Of a DNA stretch of 64,000 nucleotides, positions 1-10,000 are shown piece by piece. A program made the position numbers and the translations under genes. The notes beneath the pieces are model-generated. The model saw only the letters and a list, made by a program, of their open reading frames with translations, was not told the DNA's origin and ran no database searches. Origin of the DNA: Deltaproteobacteria bacterium. Its GTDB lineage: Bacteria; Myxococcota_A; Polyangia; Polyangiales; JADJMO01. The stretch spans positions 1 to 64,000 of the forward strand of contig JANYDK010000117.1 in assembly GCA_025363655.1 (NCBI GenBank). Reading direction: 5' to 3'. Position 1 is the first letter of the stretch. Every line of letters starts with the position of its first letter.

Positions 1-64
1 GCGCCAACATCGCCTCGAGGCCCGCGCGCTCGTCGATCGTGAGCTGAACTCGATATCGCTTCAT
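1..64 (-). CDS. N-terminus of probable IS630-family transposase (truncated by window edge)
   Basis: Reverse strand from ATG at 64 reads MKRYRVQLTIDERAGLEAMLA, which resembles IS630-type transposase N-termini; runs off the left edge. Confidence 0.5.
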   Translation of the reverse strand, partial: MKRYRVQLTIDERAGLEAMLA

Positions 65-176
65 GCTCGACGTGCTCGGCGATTCGCGCACGACCGGGCA
101 ACTTTTCACCCATCGCCGGGGGGCTGACGAACTACTAGTTCAGAACAGTCGAGTGCAGAACACTCGGGGCAACCCC

Positions 177-3100
177 TCAGGGGAGATACGAGGTCGCGTC
201 CTTCTCGCCCTTGGCCGCGGGAGCCAATTTTCCGGCCATCGGATCGCCGAGGCTCGCCGGCGCTTTCCACGACTTGTCGAAGAATCCAGCCGCCAGGGCC
301 GTTCCGAAGGAGAGCACCTGCTGACCGCGCGCCGGCGCCAGGTTCTCGTCGAAGACGACGAAATCGGGCAGCAGCTCGGGGAGGCTGAGCGATCGCCAGG
401 TGCCGAGCGCGTCGACGCCTTCGACGACGAGGAGATATTTGTCCCTCGCGCGCGGGTGGGGAACGACGAACGCGGCGCCGAGCTGCGCGCCCGTGTACGT
501 CTGACCGGCGAAGCGGATCGTGTTGCCGTCGATCTGCATCGGCAGCTCGGCCTCGAGCGCGCGGAGCACGCGGTTGCTCTTGGCGTTGCCGACCAAGACC
601 ATCGAGCGCGTGGGGACCGCCGCCGGATCGACCGCGTCGTCGGCGACGAGCGGGTAGTTCACGTCGACGCCCCAACGAAGGCGAGCGAGCGCCTGCGCGA
701 CCTCGTGGTTCGCCGTGGTCTGCGTCGGATCGGAGGCGCCGTAGACGAAGGTCAGCGGCTCGTTCCACACGTCGCGAATCGGACCACTGATCTTGCCCGA
801 TTTCGCCTTCGGATCGTCGATCGGCCCGCTCGCCCAAGCGCCGCCGGTGCGATGGAGGACGATCGGCGCGCCGCTCGCGAAGCTGATCTTCGCGCCATCG
901 ACCGCGACGGTGAGCTCACCCGCGTCCATCAGCTCGGGCTCGCGATCGAGGTGAAGGCCATCGACGCCCTTCGTCTTCACGACGATCGATTTTTTGTTCT
1001 CGACCTTGGCATCGACGGAGCCCCAGCCATCGACGGCGGTGAGGGCATCGACGTGCAACCAAGCGTCGTCGCCGAAGCGCGGCCTGGTGGTCCGGAGTCG
1101 CACGTGTTTTGGATGCGGATCGCGTCGTCGCCCGGCGAACCACTTCACCTGATCGAGATGATCGTAGGCCCAGCCCCAGACGTCGTGTCCCTTGTCGGGG
1201 TGCTCGTGCTTGATGGGAAAGCCGAATTTTTCGTACGCGTCTATGAGAACGCCGCTGTTCTCCTCGGGGAGATCGTGGATGCCGTGCACCACGTAGAGCG
1301 GAAGCCGCATCCCGTTCGCCGCCCACTCGGTGTTGGAGCGGTCCTCGATGAGGAACTCCTCCCAAGGCCGCAGCGGCCTCCCGTGGATGTCTCGGCGAAT
1401 TGCATAACTATGATATCCACACAGCGGCTGCGCGGCGGCGAAGACGTCGGGGTGATGGAGCGGGATCGAAGCCGCCCCGATGCCGCCCATCGAGAAGCCG
1501 GTCATGTAGACGCGATCGGCGTCGAGCGTGGGGAAGCGCTTCTTCGCCCACTCGATCAGATCCATCACCTCTTCTTCGCCGAGCTGCCGGTACATCGCGT
1601 TGCCGTGGGCGTGCGGCGCGAGGACGAAGCTGGCGAGCTTGGTGGTCTGCACCGCTTCGAAGCGGCGCTCCATCTCGCTCATCGTCTTCCCCTCGTCGTC
1701 GCCACCGAAGAAGATGCGCAGCATCGACATCGGTCCGCCGTTCATCCCGTGGAGGCCGACGTGGAGCGGAAGCTTCTTTCCGCCAGGATTTTCCGGGACG
1801 TAGAGGGTGAAGGGCTGCGGCTCTCCGTCGGCGCGGGCGAAGTGCGCGAGGCGGAGCGCCCCGGTCTTGGTCGCGAGCGGATCTTTTCCGACCTCGGCCG
1901 ACTCGAGGAGCGAGACCAGGTCGGCGGCGTCGGCGAGCTGCGACTTCACGTCGTCGTCTCCGCGCGAGACGAACCCCGCGAGCCTCGCTTCGAGGTACGC
2001 CAAGGTCGCTTCGACGTCGTCGGGGATCGCCGCCGGGCGTCCTTCTTTCTTCCACGTCGCCACGAGCTTGCGCGCGCGGACGATCGCTTGTCGCACCGCG
2101 AGCCGCGGATGGAATGGCACGTCGAGCGTGCGACCGAAGGCCATCACGCGGACGGTGAGATCGGCGCCCGCGCTCTCGTCGGCGGAGAGATCGGTCGCCG
2201 CGACTTCGGCGTGAAAATCGTCGACAGTTCGTGGAGAAATCGTCGCGGCGCCGAGCTCGTGAAGCGCGACCTTGGGGGTGCCCATCGCGTCGAGGAGCGC
2301 GCCCTTCACGGTCAGTGGCGTGCCGGTCACCGCGCCTTCGGGGAAGCGCACCGAGGTGGTCAACGCATAGCCCGTCTCGCTCGGCGCGCGCGTGATGCGA
2401 ATGGCGGCGAGGCTCTCGAGCAACTTGCTTCCGGTGGCCGCATCGGCGCCCGGGAGGAGCCAGCGCGCACCGATCGGTGGCTTCAGCGTCGCCCGATCGA
2501 GCAACCTCACGCGCGCGCCCCAACCGCCATCGCGCTGGTGCAACTTGAGCACCACGACGTGATCGCCGGCTGACAAATCGAGCGGAATCAGATCGTCGTC
2601 GTCACGCAGCGCACGCGACGCATCCCTGGAAAATCGCGACACGCCGTCGACGATGAGCTCGACGCCGTCGTCGACCGCCAAGGTGAAGAGGAGCTTGTCG
2701 TCGATGGGTAGCCGCAGCGTCGCCGCCAGGTACGCCATCGTCGGCTTGCCGCCGGAGCCGAGCTCGTGCTCGAGATCGATCGCCGCGCCGCTCTCGGGAC
2801 GCGCCGAGACGACGCTCCAGCTCGCGGCCGCCGACGACCATCCTTTGATCTTGTCCTTCGGCTTACCGTCCTTGCCGAGCTCTCGCGACGGGACGTCGAT
2901 GCGCGTCGGTACGGCAGCACCAAACTTGGGCGCGAAGGCGTGATCGTCGATCGCCGGCGCAGCCTCGTCGATGACGCCGTTCGGCTTCCGCGCCTTCAGG
3001 CGAAGCGCGGTGACGGTGGATTTGTCCTTCTCTGGAAGGCGAAATGGCCCGAGGGCGAGCCACGCGCCGACGTGCCCCTGCGGTCCAGCGACGAGCCCGA

Positions 3101-3359
3101 CACCTTCTTCCGGAGCGATGGTGGCGATCTTCGGCGGAGGCAGCGCAGCTTCGACGCTGCCACCCGAGGCCGCGGCGAGAGGCGTCGACGAAGACGGGCT
3201 CGGAGACGACGCCGAGCCGAGCGGTGAAGGTTGCTCCGAAGGGAGCGGCGCGCGTTGTCCGGCACACGCCGTCGCGACCGCCGTCGCGCCGAGCCACCAA
3301 GTATGTCGCGTCCACCTCCGCACGCGGCGGAGCTTCGTCGGGGAATCGGCACGCGGCAA
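177..3359 (-). CDS. Large secreted/lipoprotein alpha/beta-hydrolase (prolyl-oligopeptidase/esterase-like)
   Basis: 1060 aa; export signal then LPLHVGLHGMNGG...VYMTGFSMGGIGAASIPLHHPDVFAAAQPLCGYHSY (GxSxG nucleophile elbow), KGHDVWGW catalytic His region. Confidence 0.85.
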   Translation of the reverse strand: MPRADSPTKLRRVRRWTRHTWWLGATAVATACAGQRAPLPSEQPSPLGSASSPSPSSSTPLAAASGGSVEAALPPPKIATIAPEEGVGLVAGPQGHVGAWLALGPFRLPEKDKSTVTALRLKARKPNGVIDEAAPAIDDHAFAPKFGAAVPTRIDVPSRELGKDGKPKDKIKGWSSAAASWSVVSARPESGAAIDLEHELGSGGKPTMAYLAATLRLPIDDKLLFTLAVDDGVELIVDGVSRFSRDASRALRDDDDLIPLDLSAGDHVVVLKLHQRDGGWGARVRLLDRATLKPPIGARWLLPGADAATGSKLLESLAAIRITRAPSETGYALTTSVRFPEGAVTGTPLTVKGALLDAMGTPKVALHELGAATISPRTVDDFHAEVAATDLSADESAGADLTVRVMAFGRTLDVPFHPRLAVRQAIVRARKLVATWKKEGRPAAIPDDVEATLAYLEARLAGFVSRGDDDVKSQLADAADLVSLLESAEVGKDPLATKTGALRLAHFARADGEPQPFTLYVPENPGGKKLPLHVGLHGMNGGPMSMLRIFFGGDDEGKTMSEMERRFEAVQTTKLASFVLAPHAHGNAMYRQLGEEEVMDLIEWAKKRFPTLDADRVYMTGFSMGGIGAASIPLHHPDVFAAAQPLCGYHSYAIRRDIHGRPLRPWEEFLIEDRSNTEWAANGMRLPLYVVHGIHDLPEENSGVLIDAYEKFGFPIKHEHPDKGHDVWGWAYDHLDQVKWFAGRRRDPHPKHVRLRTTRPRFGDDAWLHVDALTAVDGWGSVDAKVENKKSIVVKTKGVDGLHLDREPELMDAGELTVAVDGAKISFASGAPIVLHRTGGAWASGPIDDPKAKSGKISGPIRDVWNEPLTFVYGASDPTQTTANHEVAQALARLRWGVDVNYPLVADDAVDPAAVPTRSMVLVGNAKSNRVLRALEAELPMQIDGNTIRFAGQTYTGAQLGAAFVVPHPRARDKYLLVVEGVDALGTWRSLSLPELLPDFVVFDENLAPARGQQVLSFGTALAAGFFDKSWKAPASLGDPMAGKLAPAAKGEKDATSYLP

Positions 3360-3366
3360 GACGACC

Positions 3367-4257
3367 TCAGCTCCCGACGTCGATGACGACGTCTTCTGCC
3401 GCGAAAATCACGCGCGATCGCGGCGCACGCGCGGTGACCCCCGGCCACACGATCGCCTGCGAGAGGACGCCTTTACCGACGACTCGTGCATCGGACTCGA
3501 GGGCGCACTTCTCGAGACGCACGTCTCCTTCGCACTTGGCGTCGACGTCGACGAACGAGTCACCAGAGTCACGAGAGCCCAGCTCATCGAGGCACGCTTC
3601 GAGGTAGCTCTTCGGATCTCCGACGTCGTGCCAGCATCCGACGTAGGCGAGCGTGCGCAGCGTCTCTCCGCGTGCGATCGCCGGCAGATAGAGATCGTCG
3701 ATGAGACACCCACGGCTCGGTGCGCGCGCCGCCAGCTCGCCGCGCAGGAGATGAATCGCCGCAAATTGCGTGCTCCGCGTCTCTTTGCCGAACGACGTCG
3801 TCCGCAGTCGCACCACGCGTCCTTCGTCGTCGATGCCGACGTTGCCGACGCCCGGCTCGAGCTCGCCGCGCACCGCGAGGACGGCGCTGTCGTCGCGACC
3901 GAGCGCAGCATGGAGCGCGCGCACGTCGACGTCGGCGACGATGTCACCATTCCAAATCACCACTGCTTCGGCGCCGGCGAGGTGCGGCGCGACGGCAGCG
4001 AGCCCGCCCGCGGTCCCACGCGGTCCGTCTTTCTCGACCTCCACCCCCACGTCCAAGAGACGCCCGAGGCCCGCCACGTCTTCCGCGCGATGGAAGGCAT
4101 TGGCGACGACGCGCGAGACCCCGCCAAGGCGAAGCGCGGAGGCGGCTCGCCCGAAGGGGGTGCTCCCGACCAACGGAAAACAGGGCTTGGGTCGCAAGGC
4201 GCTCAGTGCAGCGGCGCGCGAGCCGACACCGGCAGCGAGGATGAGCCCGGCAATCAC
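3367..4257 (-). CDS. NTP-transferase family sugar nucleotidyltransferase (mannose-1-phosphate guanylyltransferase-like)
   Basis: MIAGLILAAGVGSRAAALSALRPKPCFPLVGSTPF signature; VIWNGDI. Confidence 0.85.
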   Translation of the reverse strand: MIAGLILAAGVGSRAAALSALRPKPCFPLVGSTPFGRAASALRLGGVSRVVANAFHRAEDVAGLGRLLDVGVEVEKDGPRGTAGGLAAVAPHLAGAEAVVIWNGDIVADVDVRALHAALGRDDSAVLAVRGELEPGVGNVGIDDEGRVVRLRTTSFGKETRSTQFAAIHLLRGELAARAPSRGCLIDDLYLPAIARGETLRTLAYVGCWHDVGDPKSYLEACLDELGSRDSGDSFVDVDAKCEGDVRLEKCALESDARVVGKGVLSQAIVWPGVTARAPRSRVIFAAEDVVIDVGS

Positions 4258-4346
4258 GGGCCACGCGGTATCAGGGCTCCCGTCGGGTGGGAAAGAGAAG
4301 CGCGGAACTTGGCCAGTGGCGAACGCGGCATGGTACCGGCAGTGCG

Positions 4347-4772
4347 ATGCCCAAGCTCTGGACCCTCCGCTGCGTCTCGGCGCTGCTCGTCCTCGCGCTC
4401 GGCGTGGCCTTCGGCGGCGCCTGCAGCGCCGTGTCCACGGGCGTCGACGCCTGCCGACAAATCGAGAGCGCCCGCTGCAACGCGCTCTCGACGTGCGACA
4501 AGGCCAACTTCATCGGCACCGCCGACAGCTGCACGCGCTTCTACGACGTGCAGTGCGGCCGTGGTCTCGCGGACGGCGCGCGCGAGCCGAGCGCACCCGA
4601 GCTGAAGGCCTGCACCGATCGCATCGTCGCCGACTGCACCGTCGCACACGATCCGCTCGCCTCGGTCGAGTGCAAGAAATTCCTCTCCCCCGAGCCGCTG
4701 CCCGACACCGGCACCGCCGACACGGGAACCCCCGACACGACCGTCGCCGACACGACCCCCGAAGCCGACTGA
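4347..4772 (+). CDS. Small Cys-containing lipoprotein with D/T-rich C-terminal tail
   Basis: In-frame ATG at 4347: MPKLWTLRCVSALLVLALGVAFGGACSAVSTGVDAC..., tail PDTGTADTGTPDTTVADTTPEAD. Confidence 0.7.
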   Translation: MPKLWTLRCVSALLVLALGVAFGGACSAVSTGVDACRQIESARCNALSTCDKANFIGTADSCTRFYDVQCGRGLADGAREPSAPELKACTDRIVADCTVAHDPLASVECKKFLSPEPLPDTGTADTGTPDTTVADTTPEAD

Positions 4773-4777
4773 CTCGC

Positions 4778-6082
4778 TCAGCGAGCGCGATGAAGGTGGA
4801 GGCGGAAGCATGCGCCGCGTCCGGGCACGCTCCAGAGGCTGATGCGTCCGCCCATCTGCTCGGCATACTCGCGACAGAGCGAGAGCCCGAGGCCGACGCC
4901 GCCTTGGGTGCGCCGCGACGTGTAGAACGGCTCGAAAATACGCTCCTGTTCCTCGAGCTCGATGCCCGGGCCGTTGTCGCGAATCGAGACGATGGCGTCC
5001 TCGCCGCTCTCGTAGACGTGCACCCGAATGCGCGCGACCGGCAAGGAACGAGCGGCGAGCGCGGCGTTCTCCAGCAAGCGTCCGAGCACCTGATGAAGGA
5101 GCCGGATGCTCGCCATCGCCGTCAGCGGCGCCATCGCATCGTGGACCGTGATGCCGCCCAGCTTCGGTCCGTACTCCGACAACACCGAGCGTGCAGCGGC
5201 GGCGAGATCGATCGGCGCGAGCGTGCGCGCCGGCTGCCCGACCAGCTCCTTGATTTGCCCGAGCAGCCCCTGCAAGCGTGTCAGGCTTCCGCGCGCATCG
5301 GCGAGGGAACCATGGAGCTCTTCCGGCGGCGACTGCGTGAGCTCCGCGGCCGCAGCACGAATGTGATCCTCACGCGCGGCGCCGGTTTGGCCGACGATGC
5401 CGTGGAGGCGCTTCTCGAGCTCTTCGAGCCGTTCACACTCGCGCGCGATGACGTCGAGGTTCATCGACAAGACGGCCAGCGGGTTGCCGAGCTCGTGGGA
5501 GAGCGCGGCGCTGATTCGGGAGACCGACGCGTGATGTGCCGAGAAATCGAGGCGTTCCATCACGCGACGGCGCGCCGAGGCCTTGCCGAATGCAGCCGCT
5601 GCGGCAGCGACGACCTCCGAGGCCGTCACGGGCAATTTGAGATACGAGAGCGCGCCGGCATCGTAGGCTTCGCGGGCACCGTCGCCTTGGCCTCGTTGGA
5701 GAACGGCCACCGCCGCGTCGATGCGCGCCTTGCGACGGACGGCTTCGACCGCGGCACGCGCGCCGTCGGCCGTCGCCTCGACGAGCACCATCGGCGCGAG
5801 CTCGAGCTCGTCGATGCCGACCGTCGACCAACCTGCTGCACGCAACGCCTCCTCCAGGGCAGGGCGGGTCTCGGGCGCGACGTCGAGCGCGACGACCCCT
5901 TCTGGATGCGCCTCTGGGTGCGCGATCGTCCCCTGCGCCGCGAGCGCTTCGTGATCGCCCGAACGCTCGGCTTTCGCCTCGTCGACGCGCGGGTCGACAT
6001 GGCGCGACGGTGGCGGGACCGAAGCCGGACGTTTGCGCTGGGTCATCGAGGGTTCCCCCCCCTCTGCCCTGGATTGTTGCAC
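4778..6082 (-). CDS. Sensor histidine kinase with N-terminal receiver-like region
   Basis: SHELGNPLAVLSMNLDVI (H-box), DNGPGIELEEQERIFEPFYTS and GGVGLGLSLCREY (N/G boxes). Confidence 0.85.
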   Translation of the reverse strand: MQQSRAEGGEPSMTQRKRPASVPPPSRHVDPRVDEAKAERSGDHEALAAQGTIAHPEAHPEGVVALDVAPETRPALEEALRAAGWSTVGIDELELAPMVLVEATADGARAAVEAVRRKARIDAAVAVLQRGQGDGAREAYDAGALSYLKLPVTASEVVAAAAAAFGKASARRRVMERLDFSAHHASVSRISAALSHELGNPLAVLSMNLDVIARECERLEELEKRLHGIVGQTGAAREDHIRAAAAELTQSPPEELHGSLADARGSLTRLQGLLGQIKELVGQPARTLAPIDLAAAARSVLSEYGPKLGGITVHDAMAPLTAMASIRLLHQVLGRLLENAALAARSLPVARIRVHVYESGEDAIVSIRDNGPGIELEEQERIFEPFYTSRRTQGGVGLGLSLCREYAEQMGGRISLWSVPGRGACFRLHLHRAR

Positions 6083-6183
6083 GACTTGCGTAAGGCTACG
6101 AAGGCGCCGCTATCGCACCTTCGCGCCGGGGCCGTGGAACTAGCCCACGCCGCGCGTTTCCGGCACGATTCCACGAGCACCCG

Positions 6184-6984
6184 ATGGGCATTCGACGACG
6201 ACCGATTCGACGCTTCCCAGAGAGAGATGGCTGGCTGCGTCTGAGCACGACCTTGCTCGTCGTCGGAGCGCTGTTCGTGCTGACCGCCATCCGTTCGGTC
6301 GTCCTGCCTTCGCATGGCGTGCGCAACGCTCGCGCGCAGAACGTCACCAAGACGACGGCGAGCCCGGCGCCGGTGACCGCGACCCCCAAGCCTCCGGTCG
6401 CGACGGCCGCGCCCGCGCCAACCGCGACCGCGACCGCGACCGCGACCGCGACCGCGATGCCTGCCGCTGCTTCGCCGTTCGCCGCGATCGGCAATGGCAC
6501 GCACGTCCTCGTCTTCGGCGATTCCTTCGTCGCCGCCGGGTTCGCGCAGCAACTGAAGAAGCTGGTCGAAGCGCGCGGTGGCGCGGTCAAATTCGACGCC
6601 TGGACGAGCTCGACGACCATCGCTTGGGCCGGCGGCTCGCGCCTCAACAACCTCCTCGCCACCTTCAAGCCCGACGTCGTCATCATCTCGATCGGCGCCA
6701 ACGAGGTCTTTCTGCCGGCGCCCGAGTCGCGTGCGCAGTTCGTGCGCTCCATCGTCAAACGCCTCGGCGTTCAGGCCTGCATGTGGGTCGGCACGCCGCT
6801 TTGGAAAGGCGAGACCGGAATCACCGCGGTGACCAAGGCCAACGCCTATCCCTGCGGTTTCTTCGATTCGAACTCGATCGAGGTCGAGCGCGGCACCGAC
6901 AAGATCCACCCCTCGGCCAAGGGCGGGGCGGCGTGGGCAGACGCGGTCTGGTCGGTCTTCGTCAAAGACGCCGCCAAGCCCTGA
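6184..6984 (+). CDS. Membrane-anchored SGNH/GDSL-type hydrolase
   Basis: N-terminal TM, P/T/A linker, then VLVFGDSF, SIGANE, DKIHPSAKG motifs. Confidence 0.75.
   Translation: MGIRRRPIRRFPERDGWLRLSTTLLVVGALFVLTAIRSVVLPSHGVRNARAQNVTKTTASPAPVTATPKPPVATAAPAPTATATATATATAMPAAASPFAAIGNGTHVLVFGDSFVAAGFAQQLKKLVEARGGAVKFDAWTSSTTIAWAGGSRLNNLLATFKPDVVIISIGANEVFLPAPESRAQFVRSIVKRLGVQACMWVGTPLWKGETGITAVTKANAYPCGFFDSNSIEVERGTDKIHPSAKGGAAWADAVWSVFVKDAAKP
6421..6456 (+). repeat. (ACCGCG)x6 hexanucleotide tandem repeat inside the SGNH gene
   Basis: Six perfect copies encoding a (Thr-Ala)n linker. Confidence 0.95.
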
Positions 6985-7040
6985 AAATCTTTGCGGAGTT
7001 TTCGTGGCGCGCGAGGGCGTGCTGCTAGCATCGCCGAAGC

Positions 7041-10000
7041 GTGCGCGGTCGGACGTACGAACTCGACGGGCTCCTCGAGCTCCCTCACCTCCGGGATCTC
7101 GGCGCCCGGCGCGCCAGCTTTCGTCAGGCGCTGGCCAACCTCGCGCGCATCGGCGAGCTCGATGGACCGTCACCGCTCGAAGGCGTCGCCCCCGAGGCGC
7201 TCGGTCGTGGCGTCAAGGTCGCCCTCGAGAGTGGGCTCTTCGACGATCTCGAGTGGCTCTCCGACACTGCCGTTGGCGTCGCGCTCTACGAGCTCGCGGC
7301 CGCGTTGCCTGCCGGGCACGAGAAGCGAGAGCTCGGTCGACGGGTGCTCTCGCGGCTCCACGAAGGCTCGGCGCCGGTCTTCGCGGCGATCGTCACCCGC
7401 ATGGCCCTCGGTACGCGAAAAGGCCTCGCCGGTCCGGCGATCGCCGCGCGCACGTCGCTCCTCTTCGCCCTCCGTGGCGGCATCGTCGACGCCGGACCGC
7501 TCGCCTTCGCCTTCGCCTCGCGTCGCGAGCTCGCCCGAGAGTGGATCGGTCAGCGCTCGACGGGCTCGCTTCCTTCGCGCCGTCTCGCCTCGCGCATCAT
7601 CGAGCACGCGGCCGTGGTCGCCGCTCGTCGCGCCGCACAAGGCGACGATTACGCGCCGCGCGTCTTCGCGACCGAACAGAACGCCATTTCCTTCGCGCGC
7701 CTCCTCGCCGATCGTGAGCCGCTCGTCTGGCGACACGCGGCCGTCGCGCGTGGTCTGCTCGGTGGCGTCTCTTCCGCGCCCTGGAAGGCGATCACCGACG
7801 CGCTCCATCCGCGCTTCACCCCCACCGAGTGGCGACGCGCGGCGGTCTCGATCGTCGCCGCCATCGCCACCAGCCCCGCTCGCGCCTTGCCGCGCGCGCT
7901 CGATCTCCTCCGCGGCGGAATCATCGCGCGCGATCGAGGCCTCGCCGCGACGATGGTCTGGGGTCTTCCGCGTGTCTTCGACGTCGAGCCCGAGGCGGCA
8001 GAGCAGCTCCTCGATGCCGTGGTCGACGTCGACGATGTCGGGGCCGCCGAAGCGATCGCCGCCATCGCGCCCGATTTGAGCGGCGAATCTGGCCGTCGAG
8101 CGGTCGCCACTGCGCGCGCGATCCTCGCCGATCGCATCGCCGCACGGACCAGCAACGTCGGTGAGCCCGACGACGAGCGAATGGTGGCGCACGCGCTCTA
8201 TGAAGAGCTCTCCGCCGAACGCGATCGCAGCGGAACGCTTCGCGACGCGGTCGATCGCGCGCTCGCCGCGTGGGTCTCGGGCGGCGCTCGGGACGCACAC
8301 GCGATCGCCGGCGAAGCGATGGAGACCGCCCGCGTCGGCCTCTCCGCGCTCGAGAGCCTCGACGACGAAGGTGAAGAGAGCGGCGCCGCCGTCGTTCGTC
8401 GCACCGCGGTTCTCCTCCTCCGCGATCTCGACGCCGGACTGCTCGAAGACTCGTCGCTCGGCGATCTTCTCCAGCTCCGGCCGCAGACCGTGCCGAGCCC
8501 GGAATCCGCCTCGATCGCCGATCTCCACGATCGGCTCGGCCTCTGGCTTCTCGCGCGCGAGCGAAGCGGCAAACGGCCGGTCGAGTACGGAATGAGCGGC
8601 AGACGCCTGCGCGCGCTCCTCCATCTCGTCGATCACGAATCGGCCGAACGTGACGACGACGGCGCTCCCAACGCGGCGCGCGTCCGCGGTCGTCGCCTCG
8701 ACGCCGTCCGGGTCCTCCTCGATCGCCTGCCGAGAGATCGGCGCTCGCCCGTGCATCGCACGCTCTGTGCGACCTTGGCGCGCGCCTTCGATGCGCTCGT
8801 CCGCGACGGCACCTGCGAGCCGGTCGACGTGATGATGGTGTCGCTCGCGCTCCTCGAAGAGGGCACCGACCTGGCCACCCTCGGCGAGGCGAGCATGGAT
8901 CCCGACGTCGCCGGTGCGCTCCGGGCGTGCGCGCGTTTCGTCCGTGCGATCACCGACGAGGCCATCCCGCTGGTGACGCCGTCGGCGGGCCCGATGTCCT
9001 TTCCCGCCGCATCGACCGACGATCGACCGGCGCCAGGTGATCAGCGCATCGAGGCGCTCCTCGAGCTCGCGGCCGCGCTCGGTGACGACGGTTCGGGGCG
9101 CGCCGAAGCACTTCGTGCAGTGCTCTCGCGCATCGCTCGTGCGTTGCAGAACGTGCAAGGTGCCCCCGCGCGCAAGAGCCTCCAAGACGGCGCCGGCGGC
9201 TCGTTCGATGCGCTCGCCGGTGCGGCGTCGGCCTACGCGCAGATGGACCAAGGCGCACGTCGACGTGTGCTGGGTGGACGCGACGATCTTCCGACCTCCG
9301 CCGTGGCTGCAGGCCTCGGCAGTCGCCTCGCCCCGCTTCTCTCCCGAGTCTCCGACGTGTCTCTCGAGACGGCGAAGGGAGCCGTGCAAGAGGCGCTCTC
9401 CGATTTGCAGCGCGTGCTTCCTTCGGCCCTCTTTCGCTTGGTCGACGAGGTCTTTCGTCGCGCGCTCGAGAGGCCCTACGAGTCCGATGCGGCCTCGGCG
9501 TCGAACCTTCGCGTCGGCGAAGAGCTCCCGAGCTGGCTCGGCGCGCGTCGCACCATCGGCGGCTTCTACGTCGTCCGTCCGCTCGGCGGCGGCGCGGCGG
9601 CTTCGGTCTTCGTCGCCAAGCGCATCGAAGAGCGTCACGAGGCAGGCGCCGAGCGGTTCGCGCTCAAGGTGCCCGATTACGACGGCGCCGCCGCGCGCAG
9701 CCTCTCCGAGCAGGAGTTCCTCGCCTTTTTCCGCGCCGAAGCCTCCGCGCTCCTCGGCCTCCCGCCCGATCCGAACCTCGCCCGCTTCGTCACCTTCGAT
9801 CTCGCCGCTCGTCCCAAGCCGATCCTGGTGATGGAGCTGATCGAAGGACCGACGCTCGAACGATTCGTCGCCGCCGCCGAGACCAGCAACGGGACGACGA
9901 CGACGCAGCGCGCGCTCGAGATCCTCGACGGGGTCCTCGCCGGTCTCGAGGTGATGCATAAGTACGCTATCGGTCACCTCGACGTGAAGCCCTCGAACGT

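Noticed and set aside
63-2573. 836-aa + strand ORF
   Set aside because: Antisense to the well-supported hydrolase at 177-3359; low-information R/E/V/D composition typical of high-GC antisense frames
2971-4605. 544-aa + strand ORF, and the overlapping 3770-6244 ORF
   Set aside because: Antisense to the nucleotidyltransferase and histidine kinase genes, no domain signatures
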